From Pycnopodia helianthoides (taxonomy: Eukaryota > Echinodermata > Asteroidea > Forcipulatida > Asteriidae), in assembly GCA_032158295.1 (NCBI GenBank), contig CM063260.1, positions 8,102,767 to 8,166,766 on the forward strand: DNA of 64,000 nt. The letters are read 5' to 3'. Shown here piece by piece: positions 14,701 to 23,880 of this stretch; within the stretch, counting starts at the first letter, position 1; every line of letters starts with the position of its first letter. A program made the translations under genes and the position numbers. The notes below the pieces were generated by a model, which did not search any database, was not told the origin of the DNA, and saw only the letters and a program-made list of their open reading frames with translations.

Positions 14701-17700
14701 CAACAGCAGCCTCAACAGCTGCAATACTTGTCACATTCTGCCAACAGCAGCCTCAACAGCTTCAATACCTTGTCACATTCTCCCTTTAACCCTTTCAGCC
14801 CCAAGGGCGACTATAGTCGACTGTGCACTATACGCTGCTTCAGCCCCAAGGATGACTATAGTCGCCCAAGATAACACACAACAAAGCACTCAAGCCTGGG
14901 CACAAAGGCCATTTGTTAAAAAGCTGTAGTTTTGTCCATGTTCACCCTCCATACCCAAGCATACCATCATTGGAAAGAGAAAGATCAGATCTTTCCAATG
15001 ATGGTAAAATAAAATAGGGTTGTTATTTTGCAAACACTTCAAATTAGGGTAGAAAGATCCGAAATGCCAAAAACCTATGGAGCGCCGTTCCAGGAAGACC
15101 TTTGGAATCATGTTTTAGTCTATTTTGTATCCCAAATAGCCCAACGAAGCCAGTGTCTCCCTTTAAGTTGTCCAACTGGCTGGTTTATTGCTTCCTAAAG
15201 CTATATGTAAAGTACTCCATGCACAGCTGCTCATAAGCCATCCAATTCAAGTCCCATACAAATGACAATGTAGGACCAGAGAAGAGGCTTGTAGACTAGT
15301 GAAACAGCAATCCAACTGGTCCCGCTGCCTAGTCACTGATAAAGTTAAGGGTAGCCCAGACATTATTTTTCCAAGTTTCCCAGAAAGCAAAACACAGTCT
15401 ATAAAAGAAACAAAACCCCTTGTCAATCTGCACTCTTCTTTACACCGACTAACTGATACTCAAACATGGGATATCACTTGCAGTTTGTACGTGTTCACAA
15501 CTTAGTAACTGTAAAGCAATCCTTACCATTCGCACCACCCTTGCCAATGATGTGCTTGTGGAACTTGGGATCTATCTTGACAATAGCAAAATCCAGTCGA
15601 CTCTGTAGATCGCGTGAGATTTCTTCAAGAGCCCTACGCGCCTCTTCCACCTGTTGTGGCGGTCCTTCCAATGTGATCTTATCACGCCCTTCCTCAAACT
15701 CCACATGAACCTGGATCAAATAGCAAATAGTTTCTCAAACAGAAGGGCTTAAAAGCTTGTGCTTTTAAATAAACACACTCACATTTGAAAAGTATTTATT
15801 CTCAAACCCTTCTACTCTCGGTCACATTTTCCAGCAAGTTGATGAACCAATTGAAACCATTCAACTGCAAGAAGTTGTGTAAGGTGGCACAACTGTGCAC
15901 AAAACTGTCACAGAACTGTGTTATGTGCATACTGTATAGTATATCATTCACAACATGATATCATATTGTAGACTGGCACAATTTAACTATCATTAAAACC
16001 ATAGGGGTTGGATGATTATGAATGGTGAGACAATACCAGGGTTAATCGCCAATTGGCTACAATGATACAATAAACAATGCACTAGTACCCATTCATTTCT
16101 TTAATCCCAAGAGTACATGGGACTTTGACTTACATTAGACAGGTTCTGGGTGATGCTGCGGATGTTCTTTCCTTGCCGTCCTATGATGAAGCGATGCAAC
16201 CAAGCTGGGGCACCCACCTCACTGATGACCACACTATTAGCCTGTTACAAATCACAAACAACTCTCATTATTCCATATTCAATGAGTAGACCAGTATCAT
16301 ATATATGAATAGAGGAGTCAGCATTATTGCAATACTCTTGCATTCCTACCTTGTCATACACCATGGTAATGGCCTGTCCAAGTTGATGTTGCTCACCACG
16401 CAGTGTAATAGTCTCAGAAACTGTATCCAGGCTCGGCATTTCCACAGATACACCTGTCTTTTCCAGAATCTCAGTTATATTACTGCCTCTTGGTCCAATC
16501 ACATACTTGTGCTGACACTTACGCACCTCAAGAGATACAGTAGTAGTCTTCAACTTCTGTACAAATTCAACAAGGAAATCTGTAATCATTCTCAAATTCT
16601 ATCTCATACATAAACAAGCCAAATTTGCAATAATTTACATCAGTGTACTTCACAATAATTCATACAATGTTACAACTTAACAAAGTCCACACTGTTAAAA
16701 AAACATGGCTTTTTCCTTTTTGGAACATGAAGATGTTGCTTTCAGTTTCACTGAAGCTGAAGTGTGGGCACTCAACTTAAATGTGTGGCAGTATAAGTAG
16801 AACAGCAATTTTCTAAATGTCTGCTAAACCCCTGCATACAGCTGGATAATTGAGCAAGATGATTACCTTCTCATTATATGTAGCATTGATCCATTCTATA
16901 GCTTCTTTCACACCTTCCTTCTCTCCAGAAACAACAATCTCATCTGTGAGTGCACTGGGTGGTGGTACATGGATCTTAGCACCAGTGTTGGCTCTCATTT
17001 CCTTGATATAATTTTTATCAGGTCCTTCAATGAATGGATGGTACACGCGAGGAATGCTAAGACGCTCAAAGGCTAGCTTGGCCTGTAATCAAACAAATAA
17101 TCATCATAATCATTATACAACAGTAATCAGTATTCCAGCATGTCTGTTATTATTCAACCAATGTTCAATGACTAAAGGGCACTACACTAGATTCAGCCTT
17201 GGCTTTGGTATCCATCTAGATTGAAAGACTGTCAACTTTAAGACTATTTAAAATTGAATAGGTTTAAAGATAACACTAGTCTGTCGGTAGCTTTAGCTTC
17301 AATTTCTTTGTACTGCCATTCAAAGGTTGTTATCACAAAAATTATGTTTTAAAAGAAGTTTCAAATCTTTGCCAAAAAAGTAAATGTGTTGGACAAAAAC
17401 TCAATGGTCGCTTGCGTAAATTTTACTAGAAAAACTTGCATTTCCAAGGTGTGGTTTATGGTGAAATTATTTCACACTTAATGTCAGGATTAATGTTATT
17501 ACACTTAGGGTATCATGGGACAAATGACTGCACATAAGAAGACGGTCTAGGAGTCTGGCATGACAAGATTCCTGCATGTCATATTTTGCTAATGTAAGGA
17601 ATGTTACCTGTTCCTCAGAGATGAGCTGTATCTCATGACGAGCTCTCTCTATGCCTTCCTTGGGTCCCACAATGTGAATCTGTTCAGAGCTGTCATTAGG

Positions 17701-20294
17701 TGTTGGGATGTTGATCTTAGTAGCAGTAATATTCTCCAGCTCTTTCATCTTACTTCCTCCTTTACCAATGATGAAACGATGATGCTCCTTAGGGATTGGG
17801 ATACTGATGTTGGCCTGCACCACAAATACATATCAGTTAAATAAACACCTTCAGCAATCCACCTCCTATTCAAATCAATGAGTCTTAATTCAGCTACGAG
17901 GAAAAAAAGCATGGCCCCTTTTTAGTATAGATAGTTCCCACTTGACATCACACAATGTTAAGTCAGCCATCTTTACTCAAAGCCATTTGAAGCCCAAGTT
18001 GCCTGTTAAAATGGCCGCTATCAAGAACCGTCTAAAGACTCAGTATGTCATCAATGTTGGCAGCATGATATATATACACTTGGTAAGTGGTAGTCAATTC
18101 CAACAAAGATAAATATAATTTGACCTCATCAAGAGAATTAAACTATTCCAACAGACTACAAAAGTCTTGAATGTATTTGATTGTTTGGATATGTTAATGT
18201 GTGCAACACAGTAAAGTAATGTATAATACTCAGGAACTCAAGGTACTAAAAATTTTAAATATGTGCAATACTTGCAGGGTTCTGCCCAGGATTTCTTTAG
18301 TGGCAGAAAAATGTTTCCCTGGAAACCATTTCGAGATGGATCAGTTATACAGTTGATCACACAAATCGACCCAAACCAAAGAAGTACTCAAAATTAATGG
18401 CTTTGGATACAATTTTTTACTGGTAATTACCCATATTTACACTTCGTTGAAAACCTTTGAAAGGAAATTGCAAGTTAAATTTAAAAATTTAGAAAATGTG
18501 TGGTGGTTGGAAACGGATAAAATTCTGCCAGTGGTGGTTGGGGAATCCTGAGTGCCTGTTGGGTTTTCCGGCACGACCACTGTGGGCAGAACCCTGTACT
18601 TGCATTATCTATTGGGAAAAAACACAGGTCATGATATTAAGCAGTCACAGTTACCATTAGGGATTTTTATTGTTAGAAACTTTAAAAAACAAATTACATA
18701 ACTACAGAGACCCAAAATAAACATAACTGCTAGAATCACATCGGAACCAAATAAGACACATACCTGTGTTTGTAGTCTATTGAGGACTTCCCTACGTGCT
18801 GCCATGACTGACAATGGTTTCCCAGTCACAACAATTGTCAGGCTTTGGTCCTTTGCCAAACTCATTTCAATTGAAGCTCCTAAATTAAATTTTTAAAAAA
18901 GTAATAATTTAATTTACAATTTTCTTAAATCCAACAGAAACAGCTGATGAGCTGTTATCTCCAATACTTTCCTTCATTTTCTCTCTCCAGACACTCATTT
19001 AGATTTCGGATTCATATCTATTCAAATTTATTCATTATTCAAAACTATTGCTAATAACAGTATGCAAAACTAAGTTAAATACAAAAACACTTCAACAATT
19101 TCTAGTTGGTTTTATAATTCACCTGTTGACTTCATGATCTCAGCACAAATCCTGCTGGACTGTGAATCACTTTCTCCAAAGCCTTGATTCATCTCCTTGT
19201 ATCGACGTTCTTCCAAAGGCACATAGAAAACCTGTCAAAGTAACAACACATACAAACCATAATGACAGATAAGAAATGTACTTCACATTCCAAGAAAGGA
19301 AACAAGGTTGCTTTGTTTGTTGTAGGATTATTGACTCCAGAGTCATACCATAAAGAACATAAGGTTTTTAACATTGCAATTAAATGTGCTGCACCAGAGA
19401 AAGTGCACTTTGATGCCGGTCCATTTGATGCCTGCACTACACAGTTACTATGGGGTCTACATTGAAGGGAGCAGGCATGGGGCCCAAAGCCAATGTGTGT
19501 ATACAATTACAAAAATACAAACAAACATACTAAAAGACAAAGCCGTGTATTGCCATAAATGGTTTTTTTCCCCCATGGCTGTAAAGGCCTCCATACAATT
19601 TAATGGACAGTGCGTAGCATGTACACATCAGTGCACAAATTGAAATTGCCTCGACCACACTAGGGAAAAAAGTATAATCTGCAATCTTTGAACGAGTTTC
19701 ACATTGCATTATGTGTTCGTCGTGTAACTCTGCTGTTTTCCAGTGAGTTTTCCATTGCTTTTTGGTGTACGATTTATAGCACCTTCTGTAAATAATTTGT
19801 TTCCATGGGGGGGGGGGGGGTTGCTCCCCCAAAATTGTAATAATATAAAATCCCGACCTGCTGACCTTATTTTGAAATGGCACGTAATATCAAGCAGAAC
19901 CCTTGTTGTTTGTTCTTTTTGTTGGTGTTTTGTTTGTTTGTTTGTTTGTTTGTGGGTTGGTGGGCTCTTTAGGGAGAGAAGAGGTAATTTAATGTGAGAA
20001 GAAGATTAAATATCCTTAATTCCCAAGTACCTGAGTAATAGTGGAAGACTTGACAGCCATTCTGGCATAGGATGTCCGTGGCAACATGGCACCAGGGACC
20101 CCCTCACTACTCTGATCATTTGCAGCTCCAACTGCTGTTGCCAATGGGGGAAATACTTCATCATAGGTTGGTGGTTCATAAGCTTCATCATCTAGACTGA
20201 CTACTGTTGGGTTACTATCTCCCATGGGTCCAGGTATTGGCCCAAACCCTGGAGGGGGACGGGTGGATGCCACTGCTGCTGTGTCCGTATTCAT
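5469..20294 (-). CDS. HDLBP: Vigilin (high-density lipoprotein-binding protein), 22 coding exons
   Basis: Multi-KH RNA-binding protein. The family binds mRNAs and tRNAs, is linked to ER-bound ribosomes and affects translation and mRNA stability. Coding exons in transcript order: 20294-20031, 19231-19123, 18879-18764, 17814-17608, 17082-16867, 16556-16350, 16241-16134, 15710-15527, 14346-14207, 13352-13248, 12966-12766, 12664-12533, 11724-11506, 11359-11138, 10983-10765, 10413-10263, 9359-9232, 8632-8528, 7810-7676, 7216-6992, 6339-6121, 5705-5469. All introns are GT/AG and all phases agree, giving 1,282 residues (human vigilin is about 1,268). About 15 KH units are present. The first has no GxxG loop, the third has GPDK and the eleventh ARRG; most others have canonical loops such as GKGG or GAKG. 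The start is the ATG at 20294. The N-terminal PPTYDEVFPPL and C-terminal VLRDAPW and WGP motifs match vertebrate vigilin. Identification rests on recalled family sequence. Confidence 0.97.
6121..6339 (-). CDS. HDLBP: Vigilin coding exon 21 (KH15)
   Basis: 73 codons, phase 0. DHRIHSRLIGAKGRAINKVM with loop GAKG, then KVDIRFPRG and VTITGLDENIDECQEYLL. The donor is GTAAGT. Confidence 0.97.
6992..7216 (-). CDS. HDLBP: Vigilin coding exon 20 (KH14)
   Basis: 75 codons, phase 0. MKYHPKIIGRKGQVITKIK with loop GRKG, then NIQFADRN and ITIVGYEKNVEAAKGAI. Confidence 0.96.
7676..7810 (-). CDS. HDLBP: Vigilin coding exon 19 (KH13, second half)
   Basis: 45 codons, phase 0. VNIAIPPAMQKSNQVKVSGP then QALKARVEELHQSEEDR, matching the vertebrate KH13 tail. 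Confidence 0.95.
8528..8632 (-). CDS. HDLBP: Vigilin coding exon 18 (KH13, first half)
   Basis: 35 codons, phase 0. KLVPVTEEVDVPFDFHRFVI followed by loop GQKG and GIKHLMDTYE. The donor is GTAAGA. Confidence 0.96.
9232..9359 (-). CDS. HDLBP: Vigilin coding exon 17 (KH12, second half)
   Basis: Opens with two bases of a Glu codon, then DVLVLNGDSNGDAHEEDKP and KKCDTIMITGKKENCEQAKE. The acidic insert sits where vertebrate vigilin also has an acidic insert. The acceptor and the first 35 or so bases of this exon are the source of the tandem array at 9360-10190. Confidence 0.96.
9345..10195. repeat. 53-bp minisatellite copying a vigilin 3' splice site
   Basis: About 16 head-to-tail units of 53 bp, counting the genuine copy. 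Each holds the plus-strand block CAGCACATCCTCTACAATAT, which on the minus strand is the acceptor TATTGTAG followed by the first bases of vigilin exon 17. The array lies in the intron just upstream (transcript sense) of that exon. A few units are shortened or diverged around 9430-9500. Confidence 0.95.
10263..10413 (-). CDS. HDLBP: Vigilin coding exon 16 (KH12, first half)
   Basis: EAQVTIECIILQKHHRTIMG with loop GAKG, then VGIKFPDRN. Ends in phase 1 (A E and a split Glu codon) with donor GTAAGC. The intron that follows contains the 53-bp junction minisatellite. Confidence 0.96.
10765..10983 (-). CDS. HDLBP: Vigilin coding exon 15 (KH11)
   Basis: 73 codons, phase 0. KYHRHFVARRGQVLREIA. The loop is ARRG in place of GxxG. 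The vertebrate domain reads IRRG, so the missing first Gly is ancestral. Confidence 0.96.
11138..11359 (-). CDS. HDLBP: Vigilin coding exon 14 (KH10)
   Basis: 74 codons, phase 0. KPEYHKFLIGRGGANIRQVR with loop GRGG, then TGARVVFP. The donor is GTACGT. Confidence 0.96.
11506..11724 (-). CDS. HDLBP: Vigilin coding exon 13 (KH9)
   Basis: 73 codons, phase 0. A whole KH domain: FHQSLIGAKGRLVRAIMDEC with loop GAKG, then GGVHIHFPSEGSKSDKVTI, nearly identical in pattern to vertebrates. Confidence 0.97.
11773..12106. mobile_element. TTAA-flanked MITE, AGGCCCTGTACAC-type
   Basis: About 334 bp, flanked by TTAA at 11769-11772 and 12107-12110, as expected of piggyBac-type transposition. Termini AGGTATTGTACACTTTT and (reverse) AGGCCCTGTACACTA form imperfect inverted repeats. 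The inside holds a block like GTCACAAGAAAATAGTGAAA, which is shared with the AGGAACATT family elsewhere in the window. It lies in a vigilin intron. Confidence 0.75.
12533..12664 (-). CDS. HDLBP: Vigilin coding exon 12 (KH8, second half)
   Basis: 44 codons, phase 0. IKEDTETRIEIPTE then ITGKKKNVEKAKAQI, matching the vertebrate block between KH8 and KH9. Confidence 0.95.
12766..12966 (-). CDS. HDLBP: Vigilin coding exon 11 (KH7 end, KH8 start)
   Basis: 67 codons, phase 0. VQITFPDSGMKSDVVTLRGP finishes KH7. FKKFHKNIIGKGGSTINK opens KH8 with loop GKGG. Confidence 0.96.
13248..13352 (-). CDS. HDLBP: Vigilin coding exon 10 (KH7, first half)
   Basis: 35 codons, phase 0. HRFHRTIIGTKGENIRDIR gives the GTKG loop. 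Confidence 0.95.
14207..14346 (-). CDS. HDLBP: Vigilin coding exon 9 (KH6, second half)
   Basis: Opens with two bases of a split codon, then NRIKKETGVSIRIP and EKSNEIRIEGSPEGVRQA. The donor is GTATGT. Confidence 0.95.
14529..14780. repeat. 43-bp minisatellite in a vigilin intron
   Basis: About six units of 43 bp, with CAGCTGCAATACCTTGTCAC as the recognisable block and CCAACAGCAGCCTC between. The array is entirely intronic (between the exons at 14207-14346 and 15527-15710). The long open frames that cross it are by-products of the repeat. Confidence 0.92.
14790..15012. repeat. Dispersed repeat beginning CCCTTTCAGCCCCAAGG, partial
   Basis: Starts directly after TTAA at 14786-14789. It shares blocks such as ACAAAGGCCATTTGT, TGTAGTTTTGTCCATGTTCA and CCAATGATGGTAAAATA with the element at 29290-29775. 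No right terminus is evident, so this copy is probably truncated. Confidence 0.6.
15527..15710 (-). CDS. HDLBP: Vigilin coding exon 8 (KH5 end, KH6 start)
   Basis: VHVEFEEGRDKITLEGPP completes KH5. KFHKHIIGKGGAN opens KH6. It ends in phase 1 with donor GTAAGG; the split Val codon is completed by the next exon. Confidence 0.96.
16134..16241 (-). CDS. HDLBP: Vigilin coding exon 7 (KH5, first half)
   Basis: 36 codons, phase 0. WLHRFIIGRQGKN supplies the KH loop GRQG. The domain is finished by the next exon. Confidence 0.95.
16350..16556 (-). CDS. HDLBP: Vigilin coding exon 6 (KH4)
   Basis: 69 codons, phase 0. Contains KTTTVSLEVRKCQHKYVIGP with loop GPRG and EKTGVSVEMPS, close to the vertebrate sequence. 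Confidence 0.96.
16867..17082 (-). CDS. HDLBP: Vigilin coding exon 5 (KH3, altered loop)
   Basis: 72 codons, phase 0 at both ends. The KH fold is recognisable (AKIHVPPPS, VVSGEKEGVKEA) but the GxxG loop reads GPDK. The vertebrate domain is also degenerate here, so this is family-typical and not damage. Confidence 0.95.
17608..17814 (-). CDS. HDLBP: Vigilin coding exon 4 (KH2)
   Basis: 69 codons, phase 0 at both ends. One whole KH domain with loop GKGG in HHRFIIGKGGSK, followed by TATKINIP and GPKEGIERARHE. Confidence 0.96.
18275..18596. mobile_element. hAT-like MITE
   Basis: Inverted termini CAGGGTTCTGCCCA and TGGGCAGAACCCTG bound 322 bp. TACTTG is found on both outer sides (18269-18274 and 18597-18602), which looks like a target duplication. 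The CAGGG terminus is typical of hAT elements, but a 6-bp duplication is shorter than the usual 8 bp. It lies in a vigilin intron and has no coding capacity. Confidence 0.65.
18764..18879 (-). CDS. HDLBP: Vigilin coding exon 3 (degenerate KH1, second half)
   Basis: Carries EMSLAKDQSLTIVVTGK and ends NRLQTQ. It opens with the last two bases of a Gly codon and ends in phase 0 with donor GTATGT. Confidence 0.95.
19123..19231 (-). CDS. HDLBP: Vigilin coding exon 2 (degenerate KH1, first half)
   Basis: Begins VFYVPLEERRYKEMNQ and ends KSTG with a split Gly codon (phase 1). The donor is GTGAAT. Vertebrate vigilin has VFHVPLEERKYKDMNQ at this point. No GxxG loop is visible. Confidence 0.95.
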
Positions 20295-20326
20295 GGTCTT
20301 GGCCGTAATCAAGTCAAACAGATCCA
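20031..20326 (-). CDS. HDLBP: Vigilin coding exon 1 (N-terminus)
   Basis: Acceptor TTTACAG before 20326, donor GTACTT after 20031. The first ATG in frame is at 20292-20294 (MNTDTA...), giving 88 coding residues rich in Pro and Gly. The conserved EPPTYDEVFPPL motif precedes the KH array. The exon starts two bases into a codon. If the upstream exon ended in A, the join would create an earlier ATG; the candidate upstream exon near 23.76 kb ends in C, so the MNT start is preferred. Confidence 0.9.
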
Positions 20327-22315
20327 CTGTAAATACACAAGAAAACAAGAAATGCTGTTTAAATTCAGTAATCTTTACCTGCAAATCAAGATGTACATTA
20401 TTTTCGCCTTGAATATTATCACAAATTTGTCAAGCAAAAGACTGGTGCTTAGTTTATAGTTACTTATCAGCCTGCGACGGTTATAAACTTAAATGACTGT
20501 TTATCTGGTTACTGTTGAAAAACTGGTGTTTAGTTTATAATTACTAATATTAATAAACCTGCGATGGTTACAAATTTAATTGACTGTTTATCTGGCTACT
20601 GTTGAACATTTTCAACCAAATGAATTCACAGCTGCATATTTTTTTGTAAGACAGCAGGTTGCAATCTTTGTACTATTAATAAAAAAAGAAAAAATCTTAA
20701 GAGGTTCATAGCTAATAAATATAGACCCTTCCCATGAGATACTTCACAAAATGAGGAAACATTGCACCCTTTTGTATGGGACTGATGGTGGCGTGATGCA
20801 TACGCTTTTGTGCATCCACCTAGTGCACATCTGAATGGTGGTAGTCGTGGACCAGCGTTGTGCTCAGCATACCATTGATTACCTGTGGAATTAGCCATAT
20901 TTGTTACCGAAAGACGAGATATATCTAAAACCAGTAATAATTTGCTGATTTTTGCAAAATATTTTTTGAGGAGTGGATTTCCGGACTTGCGTAACGCTCA
21001 ATGAGAGTGCAAAAAACACATACATGTACATGTAAAGCCTAATTTGGGGGAAATAAAAAGAACTGTAGGAATGCTAACGTGAAGGGCAAAAAGTTTTTTA
21101 ACTTAGGGATTTTGTACATGATAACCTACAAGGTTCGTGGAGAAGACAGTAGAACGAACCTCATAGCAGTGTTGTTCAGAAGCGCTGGCTGCCGACGATT
21201 TCGCCGGCTACAAGGTCCTTTGCTGCGGGATACTTTTTTAACCCTTTTTTTTCCCAGCAAAGTTTTTGTCAAAAACCCCAACTTTTCTACCATAATTTCT
21301 TTACAAACAAAGCAGACAGTTGAGTAAACAAAAATTGAGGATCCTTTTCTTTATTTAATGTTAGCCTTAGACACTATCCAGCCCTGTCCTGGGACAACAT
21401 TGACACTGATATTGAGATCCAATTACCAACCTCTGCAGTTTGTTATACATTGTTTTAGTTTGTAATACTTTTGCTTCATTCAAAAGACAAGCATGGGTCT
21501 TTTTGGTTTTATGACCTGGTTTTGTGACCCTTAGATGGGGGTAGTGTTCTATACCTGGAAAGTTTGCTGACATCTGCTGCCTTACAGTTTTGATTGGAAT
21601 GGTAGAAACAGTTAAACAGTTTAACTTGTGATTTCCAGTTAAAACTGGAAATTACAAGTTTCCTTTAAATAACAATCCTAGGTGCACAACATAAATGATT
21701 TGAAAAGGAATATCATTGTGTCCTTATTGTTACATGAACAGCCAGACAGTGTGGTTACATAAAAGTTCCAGTGACATTCAAGGATTTTGTGGTTAAATCA
21801 ATAGTTGGAACAATTTTTATGTGTAGAAATACTCATAGAGCAAGGGTACATCAAACCTACCTCAAAATCTTTGGACAACACTGTCATACTAGTTTCTAGT
21901 TAGTCACATGGACACAACTTTAACAGAATACCACTTGGAATAATTTCTCCCCACAATATGAAACCACTCAAATTTACTGGTTTTGTATTTTATATACAAG
22001 TCTGGGTCCATACTGTAGTGCCTGAAAACATGAACGAAGGTTTTGCTGAGACCCCGCCCTCTCTCATGGTGGTTGCTACATACATGTACATTGTATTTTA
22101 ATACGCAAGTCTTAACAGTAACACACAGACAGAGTCAGTACAAGAAGTTTGTCAATTTACATTTCTGTTGGATCACTAGAACGTTCAAATCCATTGGAAT
22201 GTTAAAAACGCTAACAACTAACGTATTCACTTGTGATGTCATTATTGTGTAAGATTTGTCCTGAACTTAGTTTGGCAGATCGACACGGTCATGACCGTCT
22301 AGCAGGCAGAACATT
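20327..22315. other. Presumed first intron of vigilin, no gene seen
   Basis: Between the first vigilin coding exon and the candidate 5' exon. Open frames at 20.6-20.9 kb and 21.1-21.6 kb have no recognisable domain or convincing splice context. Confidence 0.4.
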
Positions 22316-23241
22316 CTGGGGTCGATTTCACAAAACCCTTCCTAACTTAGGATCGATCCTAGGATTTAGGACGAGTCCCAGCCGTAAGATCGATCCTAGC
22401 TAAGAACGATCCTAGGATCGATTTCACAAAACCTGTCCTAAGCAGGACGAGTCGTAAATAATATAAAACCACAATCAAGTTTTCGGACGAGGCTGAAATT
22501 GCTAATGCAACTGCTATTTGGTGCCTCTATCGCTTCACTAATGAAACGGCCGTCTGAACCTTCAAATTGCACATCACAGAAAAAACAGATCGTCAGCCAT
22601 TTTGTTTTCGCTTTGGCGAAAAATGTTTACAGTTTACGGTTGATTTTAGGTCTTTATGGGTGAACAATCAATGTGTGTTTATATAATCATAGAGCTGAGG
22701 TAAGCTGGTTTGTGTAAATTTGTCGATTAAAAGGAGGGAGAAAATTGTAATTTGGGTGAAAAAATGTGAAGAAAGTGCCATGTTTGTCAATTTTCCGCGA
22801 TCGCGGAAAATCATTGGCCCTACACAGTACACCCGGCCAGTATTTCATGTTATATTTGTTCACCAACCCTGTCTACGTCTGTAAGTATCCCCTGCCTCGT
22901 AAATCTGTATTTATGGACGATTTCCTCGTCTGCCACTGAAGAGGCATTCTCGTAGCTCCCGTCTCTCTTCGTGGTCAGCCAACAGTAGCAGCGCCACTCC
23001 ATGATTGTATCAAGCAACGTAGCGTTAACGTACAACTATAACGCAAAATCATCCGCTAGGACGACCCTCGTACCCGTCCTAAGTTAGGACGGGTTCCGGG
23101 CCGTTTCCAAGGTAATTAGGACATGTCGAACCCTTCCTATCTTTTGTGAAATCGTTCCTAGGATGCGTCCCAAGTTAGGACGAGTTACTCGTCCTAACTC
23201 GAGATAAGACGAGTCCTAACTCTTTGTGAAATCGGCCCCTG
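22316..23241. mobile_element. Non-autonomous element with GATTTCACAAA termini
   Basis: Left end GGTCGATTTCACAAA and right end TTTGTGAAATCGGCCC are inverted. CTGG on both sides could be a short target duplication. Inside each end are clusters of short palindromic units built on TCCTAGGATCGATCC and CCTAACTTAGGACGAG. The centre is unrelated and non-coding. Repeats of this kind are widespread in marine deuterostome genomes. Superfamily not assigned. Confidence 0.6.
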
Positions 23242-23757
23242 GCAGTATTGGATTGTGTTGTGGGCGTATGCCTACTACAACGCCCACAGGAACGTTCTTT
23301 TGCGCCTAGAAAGTGCCAGACTTTAGAATGCCCCATACCCTGCACTTGATTGTGTTCCATTCAACAGAAGAGTACAATCTGGGCCTAGCTAGTTAAGCTT
23401 AGCTAGCTGAATAAAAACATAAATAAGTGAGGAACAAATGTAGATGTAGACCTCCACGACGTCTTCAGGGGTCTTCGACAAAATATTTTCTATTTTTTAT
23501 TTTTACTAGTTCCGAGCACATCGGAAATAAGTAGTGATGACCAGTGGTCATAAGGACACCACACCTTACACAGTCCTTAGTGTAGTACAGTTGCTGTCTT
23601 GACCCCTATTTAGTCTTAGTCTTACCATTGAGTCTTAGTTAACTGTGTTCGGATTCTCATCACGGTCACATTGATTGAATGGAAGTGAAGTAACTTCGGC
23701 TGTTGACTTGATAACGGGCTCTGGTAATACTTGACAAGAATTTTAATGTTTACTTAC

Positions 23758-23880
23758 GCAAGTGGATGCTGTCTTCCGGAAAATCCGTCCAAAATTAAAC
23801 TTTATGTCGCTTTCGCTCCACTGTGTCTGTTTTTACAGTCCACGGCGGAGTAAAATTGTGAAAATGTCGTCTGAATGATA
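23758..23880 (-). other. HDLBP: Candidate 5' non-coding exon of vigilin
   Basis: On the minus strand this GC-richer stretch ends in ATCCACTTGC followed by GTAAGT, a strong donor. It lies 3.4 kb upstream of the first vigilin coding exon on the same strand. Joining it to exon 1 leaves the MNT start as the first in-frame ATG. The transcription start is not visible and the upstream limit given here is arbitrary. Transcript data would settle it. Confidence 0.4.

Noticed and set aside
14490..14929. Overlapping open frames with repeated Ser/Gln/Ala segments
   Set aside because: They arise because the 43-bp intronic repeat is open in several frames. They lie inside a vigilin intron and have no gene-like features.
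20626..20898. Minus-strand frame beginning MANSTGNQWYAEHN
   Set aside because: Attractive as an upstream vigilin exon because of position, but no donor keeps the vigilin frame and the sequence has no family similarity.
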